NCBI GenBank assembly: GCA_000720845.1 | Contig: JODU01000003.1 | Location: 62,001-126,000, forward strand | Direction of reading: 5' to 3' | Source: Kitasatospora aureofaciens | GTDB lineage: Bacteria; Actinomycetota; Actinomycetes; Streptomycetales; Streptomycetaceae | Length of the DNA stretch: 64,000 nt | Part shown: in pieces, positions 56,841 to 64,000 of the stretch | Position numbering within the stretch: the stretch's first letter is position 1 | How the letters are laid out: every line of letters starts with the position of its first letter | Made by a program: the position numbers and the translations under genes | Notes under the pieces: model-generated | Told to the model about the DNA's origin: nothing | The model's input: the letters and a program-made list of their open reading frames with translations, nothing else | Database searches by the model: none

Positions 56841-58649
56841 TCACTCGGTCCACGCCCACATGGCGGGGTGGAAGTTGGCGAGGGAGTCCTGGGCGAACCC
56901 GCCGAGGCCGTCCCTGATCACGGAGACCTGGTAGTCGGGCTCGGGGAGCCAGATCACGGGCAGGTCCCTGGCGAGGGCCGTCCCGTAGGCGGGCATGGCC
57001 TCGGGGGACGAGGAGGTGGTGGTCCGGTCGATCAGCTTGTCCACCTCGGGGTTGGAGTAACTGCCGAAGTTGGAGCCGCCGCCGCTCGCGAAGAGCGCGT
57101 CACCGCTGGGGTAGGCGGGGAAGTACCAGCTGCCCGCGCTGCCGAAGAAGGAGAGCTGCCACTTGCAGGCGGGGTCGTCGCGCTCGCACTGCCCGGTCTG
57201 CGAGAGGACCGAGTTGACCGGCGCGGTCTTGATGTCGAAGTCGATGCCGGTCTCCTCGAAGGAGGACTGCAGGGCGCTCATCATGTTGTCCGTCTCCGTG
57301 GAGCCGGACTGGGAGAGCACCCGCATCCTGAACTCGGTGCCCTTCTCGACGCCCTCGCCGCAGTGACCCGCGCCTTCGCCCGGTGAGGTGCACACCATGG
57401 TGCCGTCCTTCGGGCTCCAGCCGTGGTCCGTCAGCAGCTTGCGCGCCTCGGAGTTGGAGAAGGGGTACGGCTCGGCCTTCTGCTCGTCCGAGAGGAAGGC
57501 GGACGCCTGCCCCTGCGGGACGGGGCCGTAGGTGGGTACGGCGGTGCCGTTGTAGAGCACCTTGGCCAGGGTCTTCTGGTCGACGGACATCTGGATGGCC
57601 TGCCGGGCGTACAACTGCCGGAAGACGGCGCCCATCTCCGGGTTGTTGAAGTTGTAAGGCATGTAGGTGACGGCCCAGCCGGACCACCGCTCGACGTGGT
57701 AGCCGAGGTCCGTGAAGGACTTCTTGATCCCGAGGTCGGAGGCCTTGATGTAGCCGTAGTCGACCGTGCCGGCCCGCAGCGCGTTCTCCTCGGCGGCCAC
57801 GGTGGTGAAGGACAGCAGGTTGATCTGCCCGACCTGGGCCGCGCCCCCGCCGTCGTACTTCTCGTTCTCGACGAGTTCGACTTTGCCCGCGGTGGAGAAG
57901 GACTTGAGCGTGTACGGTCCGCTGACCGTCTTCCACAGCGGGTCGCTCGCGTAGTGGGAGATCTTCTTGCCGGCGTCGATCAGGTACGTCCAGACCTTCT
58001 CGGCGCCGGCCGGGGTGCGGTCGAGGTCGGAGACCTCCCCCGAGTCGCCGGTCGTGTCCCACACGTGCTGCGGCATCGGGCGGATCATGCTCAGCTGGTT
58101 GGCGAGCATCCACTGCCGGTTGTAGGAGCGGTCGAAGCCGAGCGTGAAGTGCCGGTCGTCGATGGTCCGGAAGGAGGTCCAGGTGTCCGGGGCCTTGCCC
58201 GGGCTGTAGCTGGCCCACGACTTCTTGTTCTCCCGGACCAGGTTGAACCAGAACTCGACGTCCCGGGAGGTGACCGGCTCGCCGTCGCTCCAATGACGGT
58301 CGCCGAGGGTGATGGTGACGCTTCTGTTGTCCGCGGCGAACTCCGCGTCCGTCGCCAGTGAGTTGTCCTTGTTCCAGCCGATCTCGCCGCTGGAGCCGTC
58401 ATAGGCGATCAGCGGCTCCCACATGACCTGGGATATGGAGGAGTTGTTGGTGTTGAGGTGCCCCGGCGTTCCGATCGGGACGATCCAGTTGGGGGTGAAG
58501 TTCGCCGGGAGGGCGTAGTTGATCTCGTCCTTCGAGCCGGAGGGCGCGGTCACACCGCCCGCGCAGCCGCTGAGCAGCACGCCCACGGCCGCGCATGCGC
58601 CGACGACGAGCGCCCGGCGTCGGCGTGTCGCTGTGCGAGCAGGGGACAT
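56841..58649 (-). CDS. Peptide-type ABC binding lipoprotein
   Basis: 602-aa family 5 solute-binding lipoprotein. Signal peptide with lipobox LLSGC near residue 28; the mature protein has the family patterns IGWNKDNSLATDAEFAADN and TITLGDRHWSDGEPVTSRDVEFWFN. Family 5 proteins bind peptides, glycosides or nickel complexes, so the name does not fix the ligand. GGAGGAG precedes ATG 58649. It heads the minus-strand operon and is divergent from the ROK repressor. Confidence 0.93.
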   Translation of the reverse strand: MSPARTATRRRRALVVGACAAVGVLLSGCAGGVTAPSGSKDEINYALPANFTPNWIVPIGTPGHLNTNNSSISQVMWEPLIAYDGSSGEIGWNKDNSLATDAEFAADNRSVTITLGDRHWSDGEPVTSRDVEFWFNLVRENKKSWASYSPGKAPDTWTSFRTIDDRHFTLGFDRSYNRQWMLANQLSMIRPMPQHVWDTTGDSGEVSDLDRTPAGAEKVWTYLIDAGKKISHYASDPLWKTVSGPYTLKSFSTAGKVELVENEKYDGGGAAQVGQINLLSFTTVAAEENALRAGTVDYGYIKASDLGIKKSFTDLGYHVERWSGWAVTYMPYNFNNPEMGAVFRQLYARQAIQMSVDQKTLAKVLYNGTAVPTYGPVPQGQASAFLSDEQKAEPYPFSNSEARKLLTDHGWSPKDGTMVCTSPGEGAGHCGEGVEKGTEFRMRVLSQSGSTETDNMMSALQSSFEETGIDFDIKTAPVNSVLSQTGQCERDDPACKWQLSFFGSAGSWYFPAYPSGDALFASGGGSNFGSYSNPEVDKLIDRTTTSSSPEAMPAYGTALARDLPVIWLPEPDYQVSVIRDGLGGFAQDSLANFHPAMWAWTE

Positions 58650-58713
58650 GTATCTCCTCCAGGTGAGTGGCCTGGAGGTCAGCTAACGCCTGACTCGATG
58701 CAGGTTCAAACAA

Positions 58714-58728
58714 AGTTGCGTAACAACT
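58714..58728. promoter_or_regulatory. Candidate ROK-repressor operator
   Basis: AGTTG-CGTAA-CAACT is an inverted repeat in an AT-rich patch between the divergent binding-protein and ROK-regulator genes, 65 bases from the former and 131 from the latter. The position suits control of both by the ROK repressor (inference). Confidence 0.5.
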
Positions 58729-58859
58729 AAGTATCTCCGTTTCTGAAAAAAGTCCGGACGCTGTTCCAGCTACGAATTGCTGCGGATATTGCCATTCACG
58801 GGACCGCGTTTCAGGCGTACTGTCTGCTTCGGACCGACCATGGGGAAGTAAGCACGTAG

Positions 58860-60080
58860 ATGAATGAAATAAGTACGCGGGGGCGGCGGGCGGCGGGTAC
58901 CTCGGCGCTGGCGGCGCGGGCCCTCGAACTGATCGCCTCCGGCCGGGCGACCTCCCGGGCCCAGCTCGCCGAGCTGCTCGGCGCCGCGGCCTCCAGCGTC
59001 TCGGTGGCCGTGGCACAGCTCGTGGAGCACGGTCTCGTCGCCGAGGAAGGCACCCAGTCCTCCAACGGCGGGCGCCCGCGCAAGGTGCTCAGGCTCGGTG
59101 GCCAGGACGAGTTCGCCCTCGCCGCCGACCTGGGCGGCAGCCACGCCCGCGTCGGAGTGGTCCTGCCGGGCGGCGAGCTGCGCGACGTCTCCACCGTGCC
59201 GCTGGTGATCGCCGAGGGCCCGCAGGCGGCGCTCTCCCGGCTCGCGGCCACCCTGGACGAGCTGGTCGAACGCCACGGCAGGGCACGGCTGCGCGGCGTC
59301 GGTCTCTCCCTGCCCGGTCCGGTCGACACCGCCACGGGAAGCGTCGTGCAGCCCTCCCGCATGCCGGGATGGAACCGCTTCCCCGTCGAGTCCTGGCTGC
59401 GGGAGCGCTTCGCGGTCCCGGCCGTCGCCGACAACGACGCCAACTGCATGGCCGTCGGCGAGCACACGGCCCGCAAGGGGCGTCACCAGCAGGTGATCAT
59501 GGTGAAGACGGGCACCGCCATCGGCGCCGCCGCCCTCGTGGACGGCCGGCTCTACCGGGGTGGCAGGGGAGTGGCCGGGGAGATCACCCACATCCGCATC
59601 GCCCACGGCGACCACATGCCCTGCTCCTGCGGCAACACCGACTGCCTGGAGACGGTCGCCTCGGGCGCCGCCCTCGTCCGGGTGCTGCGGGACGAGGGCG
59701 TCGACGTCACCAGCGCCGAGGACGTGGTGCGGCTGGCCACCGACGCGCACCCGGAGGCCAACCGGGCGGTGCGCAGGGCCGGGGACTACCTCGGTCAGGT
59801 GCTCGCCGCGAACGTCAACTTCTTCAATCCGGACGCCGTCTACCTGGGCGGCATCCTCTCCACCGTCGAACCGTTCGTCGCCGCCGTGCGCAGCCAGCTC
59901 TACGAGAGCTGCCATCCCCTGGTCACCGAACACCTCGCCATCGAACGGGCCGTCCTCGGCGCCGACGCCGGCCTCCTGGGCGCCGGACAGTTCGCCCTCC
60001 AGCGGGCGCTGGCCCAGGCCCTGCGCGAGGTCGGCGGAGCCCAGCTGGACCCGGACCGGTTCCAGACCCCCGCCCCCTGA
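58860..60080 (+). CDS. ROK-family transcriptional repressor
   Basis: 406 aa: an N-terminal winged helix-turn-helix (~18-80; TSRAQLAELLGAAASSVSVAVAQL) fused to a ROK sugar-binding domain. The latter has ADLGGSHARVGVV, VADNDANCMAV and an intact zinc motif CSCGNTDCLE. The N-terminal HTH marks it as a regulator of the NagC/Mlc type. It is divergent from the importer operon and upstream of the M81 and CutC genes, likely its targets. The ATG has only a weak GGGGAAG. Confidence 0.92.
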   Translation: MNEISTRGRRAAGTSALAARALELIASGRATSRAQLAELLGAAASSVSVAVAQLVEHGLVAEEGTQSSNGGRPRKVLRLGGQDEFALAADLGGSHARVGVVLPGGELRDVSTVPLVIAEGPQAALSRLAATLDELVERHGRARLRGVGLSLPGPVDTATGSVVQPSRMPGWNRFPVESWLRERFAVPAVADNDANCMAVGEHTARKGRHQQVIMVKTGTAIGAAALVDGRLYRGGRGVAGEITHIRIAHGDHMPCSCGNTDCLETVASGAALVRVLRDEGVDVTSAEDVVRLATDAHPEANRAVRRAGDYLGQVLAANVNFFNPDAVYLGGILSTVEPFVAAVRSQLYESCHPLVTEHLAIERAVLGADAGLLGAGQFALQRALAQALREVGGAQLDPDRFQTPAP

Positions 60081-60181
60081 ACCCGCACTCCCTGCACTCC
60101 TCTCTCCCTGAACCCGCATTTCCCGCACCACACACCCCCCGCACCACGCACCTCCCGCACCACTCGCACGAACGAGGAGCC

Positions 60182-61735
60182 ATGTCGCACCCCAGCACCC
60201 CCAGCACCCCCAGCACCCCCGCAGGCACCCCCTCCCGCCGCCCCGTCATCGCCATCGCCGGTCTCGGCATCGAGTCGTCCACCTTCTCGCCCGCCCGCAC
60301 CCAGGCGCCCGCCTTCCACCCCTCCCGCGGCCAGGAGGTGCTGGACCGCTACCCCTTCCTCGCCGCGGGCGAGGAACTGCGCGAGGCGGCCGACTGGCAC
60401 GGCGCCCTGGTCGGCAAGTCGCTGCCGGGCGGCACCGTCACGGCCGCGGCCTGGGAGGAACTCACCGGGGAACTCCTCACCCGGCTCGCCGCGCTGCCCG
60501 CGCTGGACGGCCTCTGGTTCGACATCCACGGCGCCATGACCGTCGAGGGCATCGACGACGCCGAGGCGCTGCTCCTGGAGAAGGTCCGCTCCGTCGTCGG
60601 CGACGACGTGATCGTCTCCACCTCCATGGACCTGCACGGCAACGTCTCCCGCGCCCTCGTCCACCGCAGCGACCTGATCACCTGCTACCGGATGGCCCCG
60701 CACGAGGACCACATGGAGACCAAGGAACGCGCCGTCCGCAATCTGCTCACCCACCTCGCCTCCGGCGCCCCCCGCCCGGTGAAGGCATGGGTGCCCGTCC
60801 CCGTCCTGCTGGCCGGCGAGCAGACCTCCACCCGGATCGAGCCCGCCAAGAGCGTGTACGGGGCCGTTCCCGAGGTCGAGGCCCAGGACGGCGTGATCGA
60901 CGCGGCGATCTGGGTCGGCTACGCCTGGGCGGACGAACCCCGCAACCGGGCCGCGGTCGTGGTCACCGGGCACGACGAGCGGGCGGTGTCCGCGGGCGCC
61001 GAACGGCTGGCCCGCGGCTTCTGGGAAGCCCGCCACGACTTCGACTTCGTCGCTCCCACCGGCACCTTCGACGACATCCTGGACGAGGCCCTGGCGGGCG
61101 AGCGACGCCCGTACTACGTCAGCGACACCGGCGACAACCCCACCGCGGGCGGCGCCGGTGACGTGACCTGGGGCCTGGCGCGGCTGCTGGCCCGCCCCGA
61201 GTTCCGGAAGGAGGACGGGCCGACCGTCCTGTACGCCTCGGTGCCGGGTCCCGAGGCCGTCCGGCACGCCGCCGCGGCGGGCGTCGGGGCCACGGTGACG
61301 GTGACGGCGGGCGCCGAGGTCGACGACCGGCACGCCGGTCCCGTCACCCTCACCGGCGTCGTGCACGCCGTCCGGCACGGGGACCGCGACGCGCGGACCG
61401 AGGTGGTGATACGCGTCGGCAGCGCGTACGTCATCCTCACCGAGCTGCGCAAGCCCTACCACCACGAGCACGACTTCACCGGCCTGGACCTCGACCCGCG
61501 CGGAGCCGACATCGTCATCGTGAAGATCGGCTACCTGGAGCCCGAGCTGTTCGCGATGGCCGCCGACTGGAAGATGGCCCTCACCCCGGGCGGCGTCGAC
61601 CAGGACCTCGTCCGGCTCGGCCACCACCGCATCCGCCGGCCGATGTTCCCCTTCGACCCCGCCATGGCCGACCCGGACCTGTCCGCCCGCCTCGTCCCGG
61701 CCGCCGACCAGCCGCTGACCGGGGCCGACGAGTGA
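60182..61735 (+). CDS. M81-family metallohydrolase (MlrC-like)
   Basis: 517-aa protein of the M81 family, named after microcystinase C (MlrC). Domain 1 contains the GLGIESSTFSPA opening, WFDIHGAMTVEGIDDAEALLL and STSMDLHGNVSRALV metal-site segments, and APHEDHMETKERA. Domain 2 carries DTGDNPTAGGAGDVTWGLARLL. A tandem Ser-Thr-Pro repeat lies at residues 5-13. Start ATG 60182 with AGGAGCC. M81 enzymes open imide or amide bonds in several compounds; the substrate here is unknown. Confidence 0.88.
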   Translation: MSHPSTPSTPSTPAGTPSRRPVIAIAGLGIESSTFSPARTQAPAFHPSRGQEVLDRYPFLAAGEELREAADWHGALVGKSLPGGTVTAAAWEELTGELLTRLAALPALDGLWFDIHGAMTVEGIDDAEALLLEKVRSVVGDDVIVSTSMDLHGNVSRALVHRSDLITCYRMAPHEDHMETKERAVRNLLTHLASGAPRPVKAWVPVPVLLAGEQTSTRIEPAKSVYGAVPEVEAQDGVIDAAIWVGYAWADEPRNRAAVVVTGHDERAVSAGAERLARGFWEARHDFDFVAPTGTFDDILDEALAGERRPYYVSDTGDNPTAGGAGDVTWGLARLLARPEFRKEDGPTVLYASVPGPEAVRHAAAAGVGATVTVTAGAEVDDRHAGPVTLTGVVHAVRHGDRDARTEVVIRVGSAYVILTELRKPYHHEHDFTGLDLDPRGADIVIVKIGYLEPELFAMAADWKMALTPGGVDQDLVRLGHHRIRRPMFPFDPAMADPDLSARLVPAADQPLTGADE

Positions 61736-62520
61736 GCGCCCGCCCCAGCCTGGAGATCGCCGTCACCTCCCCGGCCGGTGCCCGCACCGCCCGCGACACG
61801 GGGGCGGACCGCATCGAACTGTGCACAGGGCTCGAACTGGGCGGCCTCACCCCCTCGACCGCGGCCGTCGAGGCGGCCGTCGAGGCCGGGCCGCCCGTCC
61901 ACGTCCTCGTCCGCTGCCGGCCCGGCGACTTCGTGTACGACGACGAGGAGGTCGCCCTGATGGCCGCCGAGGTGCGCGCCGCCCTGCGGGCGGGTGCCCG
62001 CGGCGTCGTCGTCGGGGCGCTGACCCCGGACGGCGCCCTCGACACGGACGCCCTCGCCGCGTTCCTGGGCGCCGCGCGGGACACCGACCCCGCCGCGCAG
62101 GTCACGCTCCACCGGGCGGTGGACCAGGCGAGCGACCCGGTGGCCGCCGTCGCGGCGCTGCCGGGGCTCGGCATCACCCGTGTCCTGACCTCCGGCGGCG
62201 CGCCCACCGCGATCGAGGGCAGCGCCGTGCTCACCGCGATGGCCGCCGCGGCCCCCGGGATCGACGTCGCCGCCGGCGGCGGAGTGCGGCCCGGCGACGT
62301 CGCCGGGCTGCTGGCGGCGGGCGCCACCTCGGTGCACCTGTCCGCCAAGTCCCGGGCCACGCCCCGGCGCGCGGCCGGCTGGGTACCGCTCGGCGCCGGC
62401 GGCACCTCCGCCGCCGACGACACCCACTTCGTCACCGACGCCGCCGTCGTCGTGGAGGCGAGGAGGGCTCTGGACGCGACGCTCGGCCGGCGGGGGGAGG
62501 TCCCGGGCGCCCCTCGGTGA
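61732..62520 (+). CDS. cutC: CutC family protein
   Basis: 262-aa TIM-barrel CutC family protein: LEIAVTSPAGARTARDTGADRIELC at the start, ELGGLTPS, VLVRCRPGDFVYDDEE, LHRAVDQASDPVAAV and GGVRPGDVAGLLAAGATSVHLSAK. CutC was once called a copper-homeostasis protein, but an enzymatic role is more likely. GTG 61732 overlaps the M81 stop by four bases, so the two are co-translated and probably act in one pathway. Confidence 0.93.
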   Translation: MSARPSLEIAVTSPAGARTARDTGADRIELCTGLELGGLTPSTAAVEAAVEAGPPVHVLVRCRPGDFVYDDEEVALMAAEVRAALRAGARGVVVGALTPDGALDTDALAAFLGAARDTDPAAQVTLHRAVDQASDPVAAVAALPGLGITRVLTSGGAPTAIEGSAVLTAMAAAAPGIDVAAGGGVRPGDVAGLLAAGATSVHLSAKSRATPRRAAGWVPLGAGGTSAADDTHFVTDAAVVVEARRALDATLGRRGEVPGAPR

Positions 62521-62553
62521 ACCGTCCGCGGGCCGGACCGGGACACTGTCACC

Positions 62554-63492
62554 GTGGACGCACTCGCCGGACTTCTGGAGGGCCCCCGGGCCCGTGGCGC
62601 CTTCATGATCCGCGCCTGTTTCGATCCGCCGTGGGCCGTGCGCGTCGAGGACGGGGCGCCGCTGACCGTGATGCTGATGGTCCGCGGCGACGCCTGGATC
62701 GTGCCGGACACGGGGGAGCGGCTGCGGCTGAGGGCCGGGGACCTGGCCGTCGCGCGCGGCCCCGACCCGTACGTCTGCGCCGACGACCCCGCCACCGCCC
62801 CGCAGGCGGTGATCCTGCCGGGCGGCGCGTGCAGCTACCCCGACGGACGCCCCCTCAACGGCTCGATGGACCTCGGCGTACGCACCTGGGGCGACCGCCC
62901 CGACGGCGAGGCGGTGCTCCTCATCGGCACCTACCTGGTCCGCGGCGAGATCGGCGGCCGCCTCCTCGACGCGCTGCCCCCGCTGCTGTCCCTCACCGCC
63001 GAGGCGTGGGACAACCCCCTCACCCCCCTGCTGATGACGGAGGTCACGCGGGACGAGCCGGGCCAGGAGGTGGTCCTGGACCGGCTCCTGGACCTGCTGG
63101 TCATCGCCGCGCTGCGGGCCTGGTTCGCCCGGCCGTCGGCCGAGGCGCCCGCCTGGTACCGGGCGATGGGCGACCCGGTCGTCGGCCGGGTCCTGCGGCT
63201 GCTCCAGGACGACCCGGCGCACCCCTGGACCGTCGCGTCCCTCGCCGCCAAGGCCGGGGTCTCCCGCGCCGCGCTCGCCCGCCGCTTCACCGACCTGGTC
63301 GGCGAACCGCCCATGGCGTACCTCACCGGCTGGCGCCTCGCCGTGGCCGCCGACCGGCTGCGGGACGGCGAGGACACCCTCGCCGCGATCGCCCGCCAGG
63401 TCGGCTACGGCAGCGCGTTCGCCCTGTCCACCGCCTTCAAACGGGAGTACGGCGTCAGCCCGCAGGAGTACCGGACCCGGGGCCCGGCCTAG
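62554..63492 (+). CDS. AraC-family regulator with cupin-type domain
   Basis: 312 aa: an N-terminal cupin-like sensor (~1-180) including MLMVRGDAWIVPDTGERLRLRAGDLAVARG, and a C-terminal AraC double helix-turn-helix (~205-305) with WTVASLAAKAGVSRAALARRFT and LAAIARQVGYGSAFALSTAFKREYG. GTG start 62554, 33 bases after cutC; may be co-transcribed. Targets unknown. Confidence 0.9.
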   Translation: MDALAGLLEGPRARGAFMIRACFDPPWAVRVEDGAPLTVMLMVRGDAWIVPDTGERLRLRAGDLAVARGPDPYVCADDPATAPQAVILPGGACSYPDGRPLNGSMDLGVRTWGDRPDGEAVLLIGTYLVRGEIGGRLLDALPPLLSLTAEAWDNPLTPLLMTEVTRDEPGQEVVLDRLLDLLVIAALRAWFARPSAEAPAWYRAMGDPVVGRVLRLLQDDPAHPWTVASLAAKAGVSRAALARRFTDLVGEPPMAYLTGWRLAVAADRLRDGEDTLAAIARQVGYGSAFALSTAFKREYGVSPQEYRTRGPA

Positions 63493-63624
63493 CCCGGCAG
63501 ACGGGTACGCGGAACACGCACGGCCTCGGTCGAGCGGGGGGGCACGTGTGCCCGGGGCTGCGGCGGAGCGTGCGGCGTGCGACCCGCACCGGTGCGAACC
63601 CCGTCCCGGCGTAACCTGGCACGC

Positions 63625-64000
63625 GTGTACGCGGAGCGGGCGTCCCGGCTGGCCGGTGCGGTGGTGTGGACCAACACCCCGACCGGCCCCGGCCCTGGAC
63701 GGGTCCTCCCCGACGGCTGCATGGACCTGCTCTGGCACGACGGACGGCTGCTGGTCGCGGGCCCCGACACCCACGCCTACGTCACCGAGGGCGCCCCGGG
63801 TCCCTGGGCCGGCGTCCGCTTCTACCCCGGCACCGCGCCCGCCCTCCTCGGCGTCCCCGCCGACGCACTGCGCGACCGGCGCGTCCACCTCACCGACCTC
63901 TGGCCCGCCGCCCGCGCCCGGCACCTCACCGACCGGGTGAACGCAGCCCCCGACCCGGCGACCGGCCTGGAGGACGCCGCGCTGTTCCGCGCCGCCGAGA
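63625..64000 (+). CDS. AraC-family regulator, 3'-truncated by window
   Basis: An open frame from GTG 63625 runs off the window end. The first ~125 residues read like the N-terminal domain of AraC-type regulators: VLPDGCMDLLWHDGRLLVAGPDTHAYVTE and GVRFYPGTAPALLGVPADALRDRRVHLTDLW. The DNA-binding domain lies outside the window. TAACCT (63612-63617), seven bases upstream, fits a -10 for leaderless translation. Confidence 0.8.
   Translation, partial: MYAERASRLAGAVVWTNTPTGPGPGRVLPDGCMDLLWHDGRLLVAGPDTHAYVTEGAPGPWAGVRFYPGTAPALLGVPADALRDRRVHLTDLWPAARARHLTDRVNAAPDPATGLEDAALFRAAE

Noticed and set aside
60081..60181. CCCGCACCAC-like repeats between the ROK repressor and M81 genes, considered as a CRISPR-like or regulatory array
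   Set aside because: Units are short, irregular and pyrimidine-rich with no constant spacer length; simple low-complexity sequence explains them.

Overview
The window is chromosomal DNA of a Streptomyces very close to S. coelicolor/S. lividans. GC content is high with strong third-codon-position GC bias, GTG starts and GTGA/ATGA overlaps are frequent, and several genes are markers of that clade: the gamma-butyrolactone-receptor homologue cprB, the two-domain geosmin synthase, the ermO(lrm)-mgt macrolide/lincosamide resistance pair, and a conservon (cvnABCD). The geosmin synthase reads 732 aa, slightly longer and different at the C-terminus from the 726 aa I recall for S. coelicolor, so this looks like a sister strain rather than A3(2). 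No rRNA, tRNA, CRISPR, IS element or prophage was seen.

Layout. 1-1.6 kb: end of a choline/glycine-betaine ABC transporter. 1.6-6.6 kb: a conservon (sensor kinase, roadblock protein, DUF742 protein, GTPase) preceded by an orphan sugar-binding lipoprotein. 7-13 kb: cprB, a DUF89 protein, geosmin synthase, a PDZ protein, a metallophosphoesterase and an Xaa-Pro peptidase, the last two divergent around a long AT-rich palindrome. 14-24 kb: the glycogen-to-trehalose set glgX, treY, treZ, with a degenerate APH-fold protein, an FHA protein and an M14 peptidase between. 24-30 kb: a SAV2148-type protein, a DEDDh exonuclease, an intact APH-type kinase and a sugar ABC importer lacking its own ATPase. 30.3-32.7 kb: ermO behind a WblC-like promoter, leader ORF and attenuator, then mgt with its own operator-bearing promoter. 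32.7-36 kb: an MMPL transporter and a DUF1697 gene.

36-45.5 kb is one sulfur-assimilation block on the minus strand: a short conserved leader peptide, sulfite reductase, a 59-aa CxxC protein (cysX type), cysH, cysC, cysD, cysN, a sulfonate/taurine-type ABC importer and a sirohydrochlorin ferrochelatase that can supply siroheme metallation for the sulfite reductase. 45.6-52 kb: a GNAT enzyme, a secreted protein of unknown function, a GAF-domain regulator, an AidB-like acyl-CoA dehydrogenase and a YihY membrane protein. 52-64 kb: a divergent locus with a peptide-type ABC importer and ROK kinase on one side and a ROK repressor, an M81 (MlrC-like) metallohydrolase and a CutC protein on the other, followed by two AraC-family regulators, the last cut by the window end.

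The most interesting signals are small and regulatory: the ermO leader/attenuator, the operator inside the mgt promoter, the cys leader peptide and cysX (below usual ORF length cut-offs), the 12-bp-arm palindrome at 12716-12744, and a hairpin/short-ORF arrangement ahead of the DUF1697 gene. All assignments are from reading the sequence; no database search was run.
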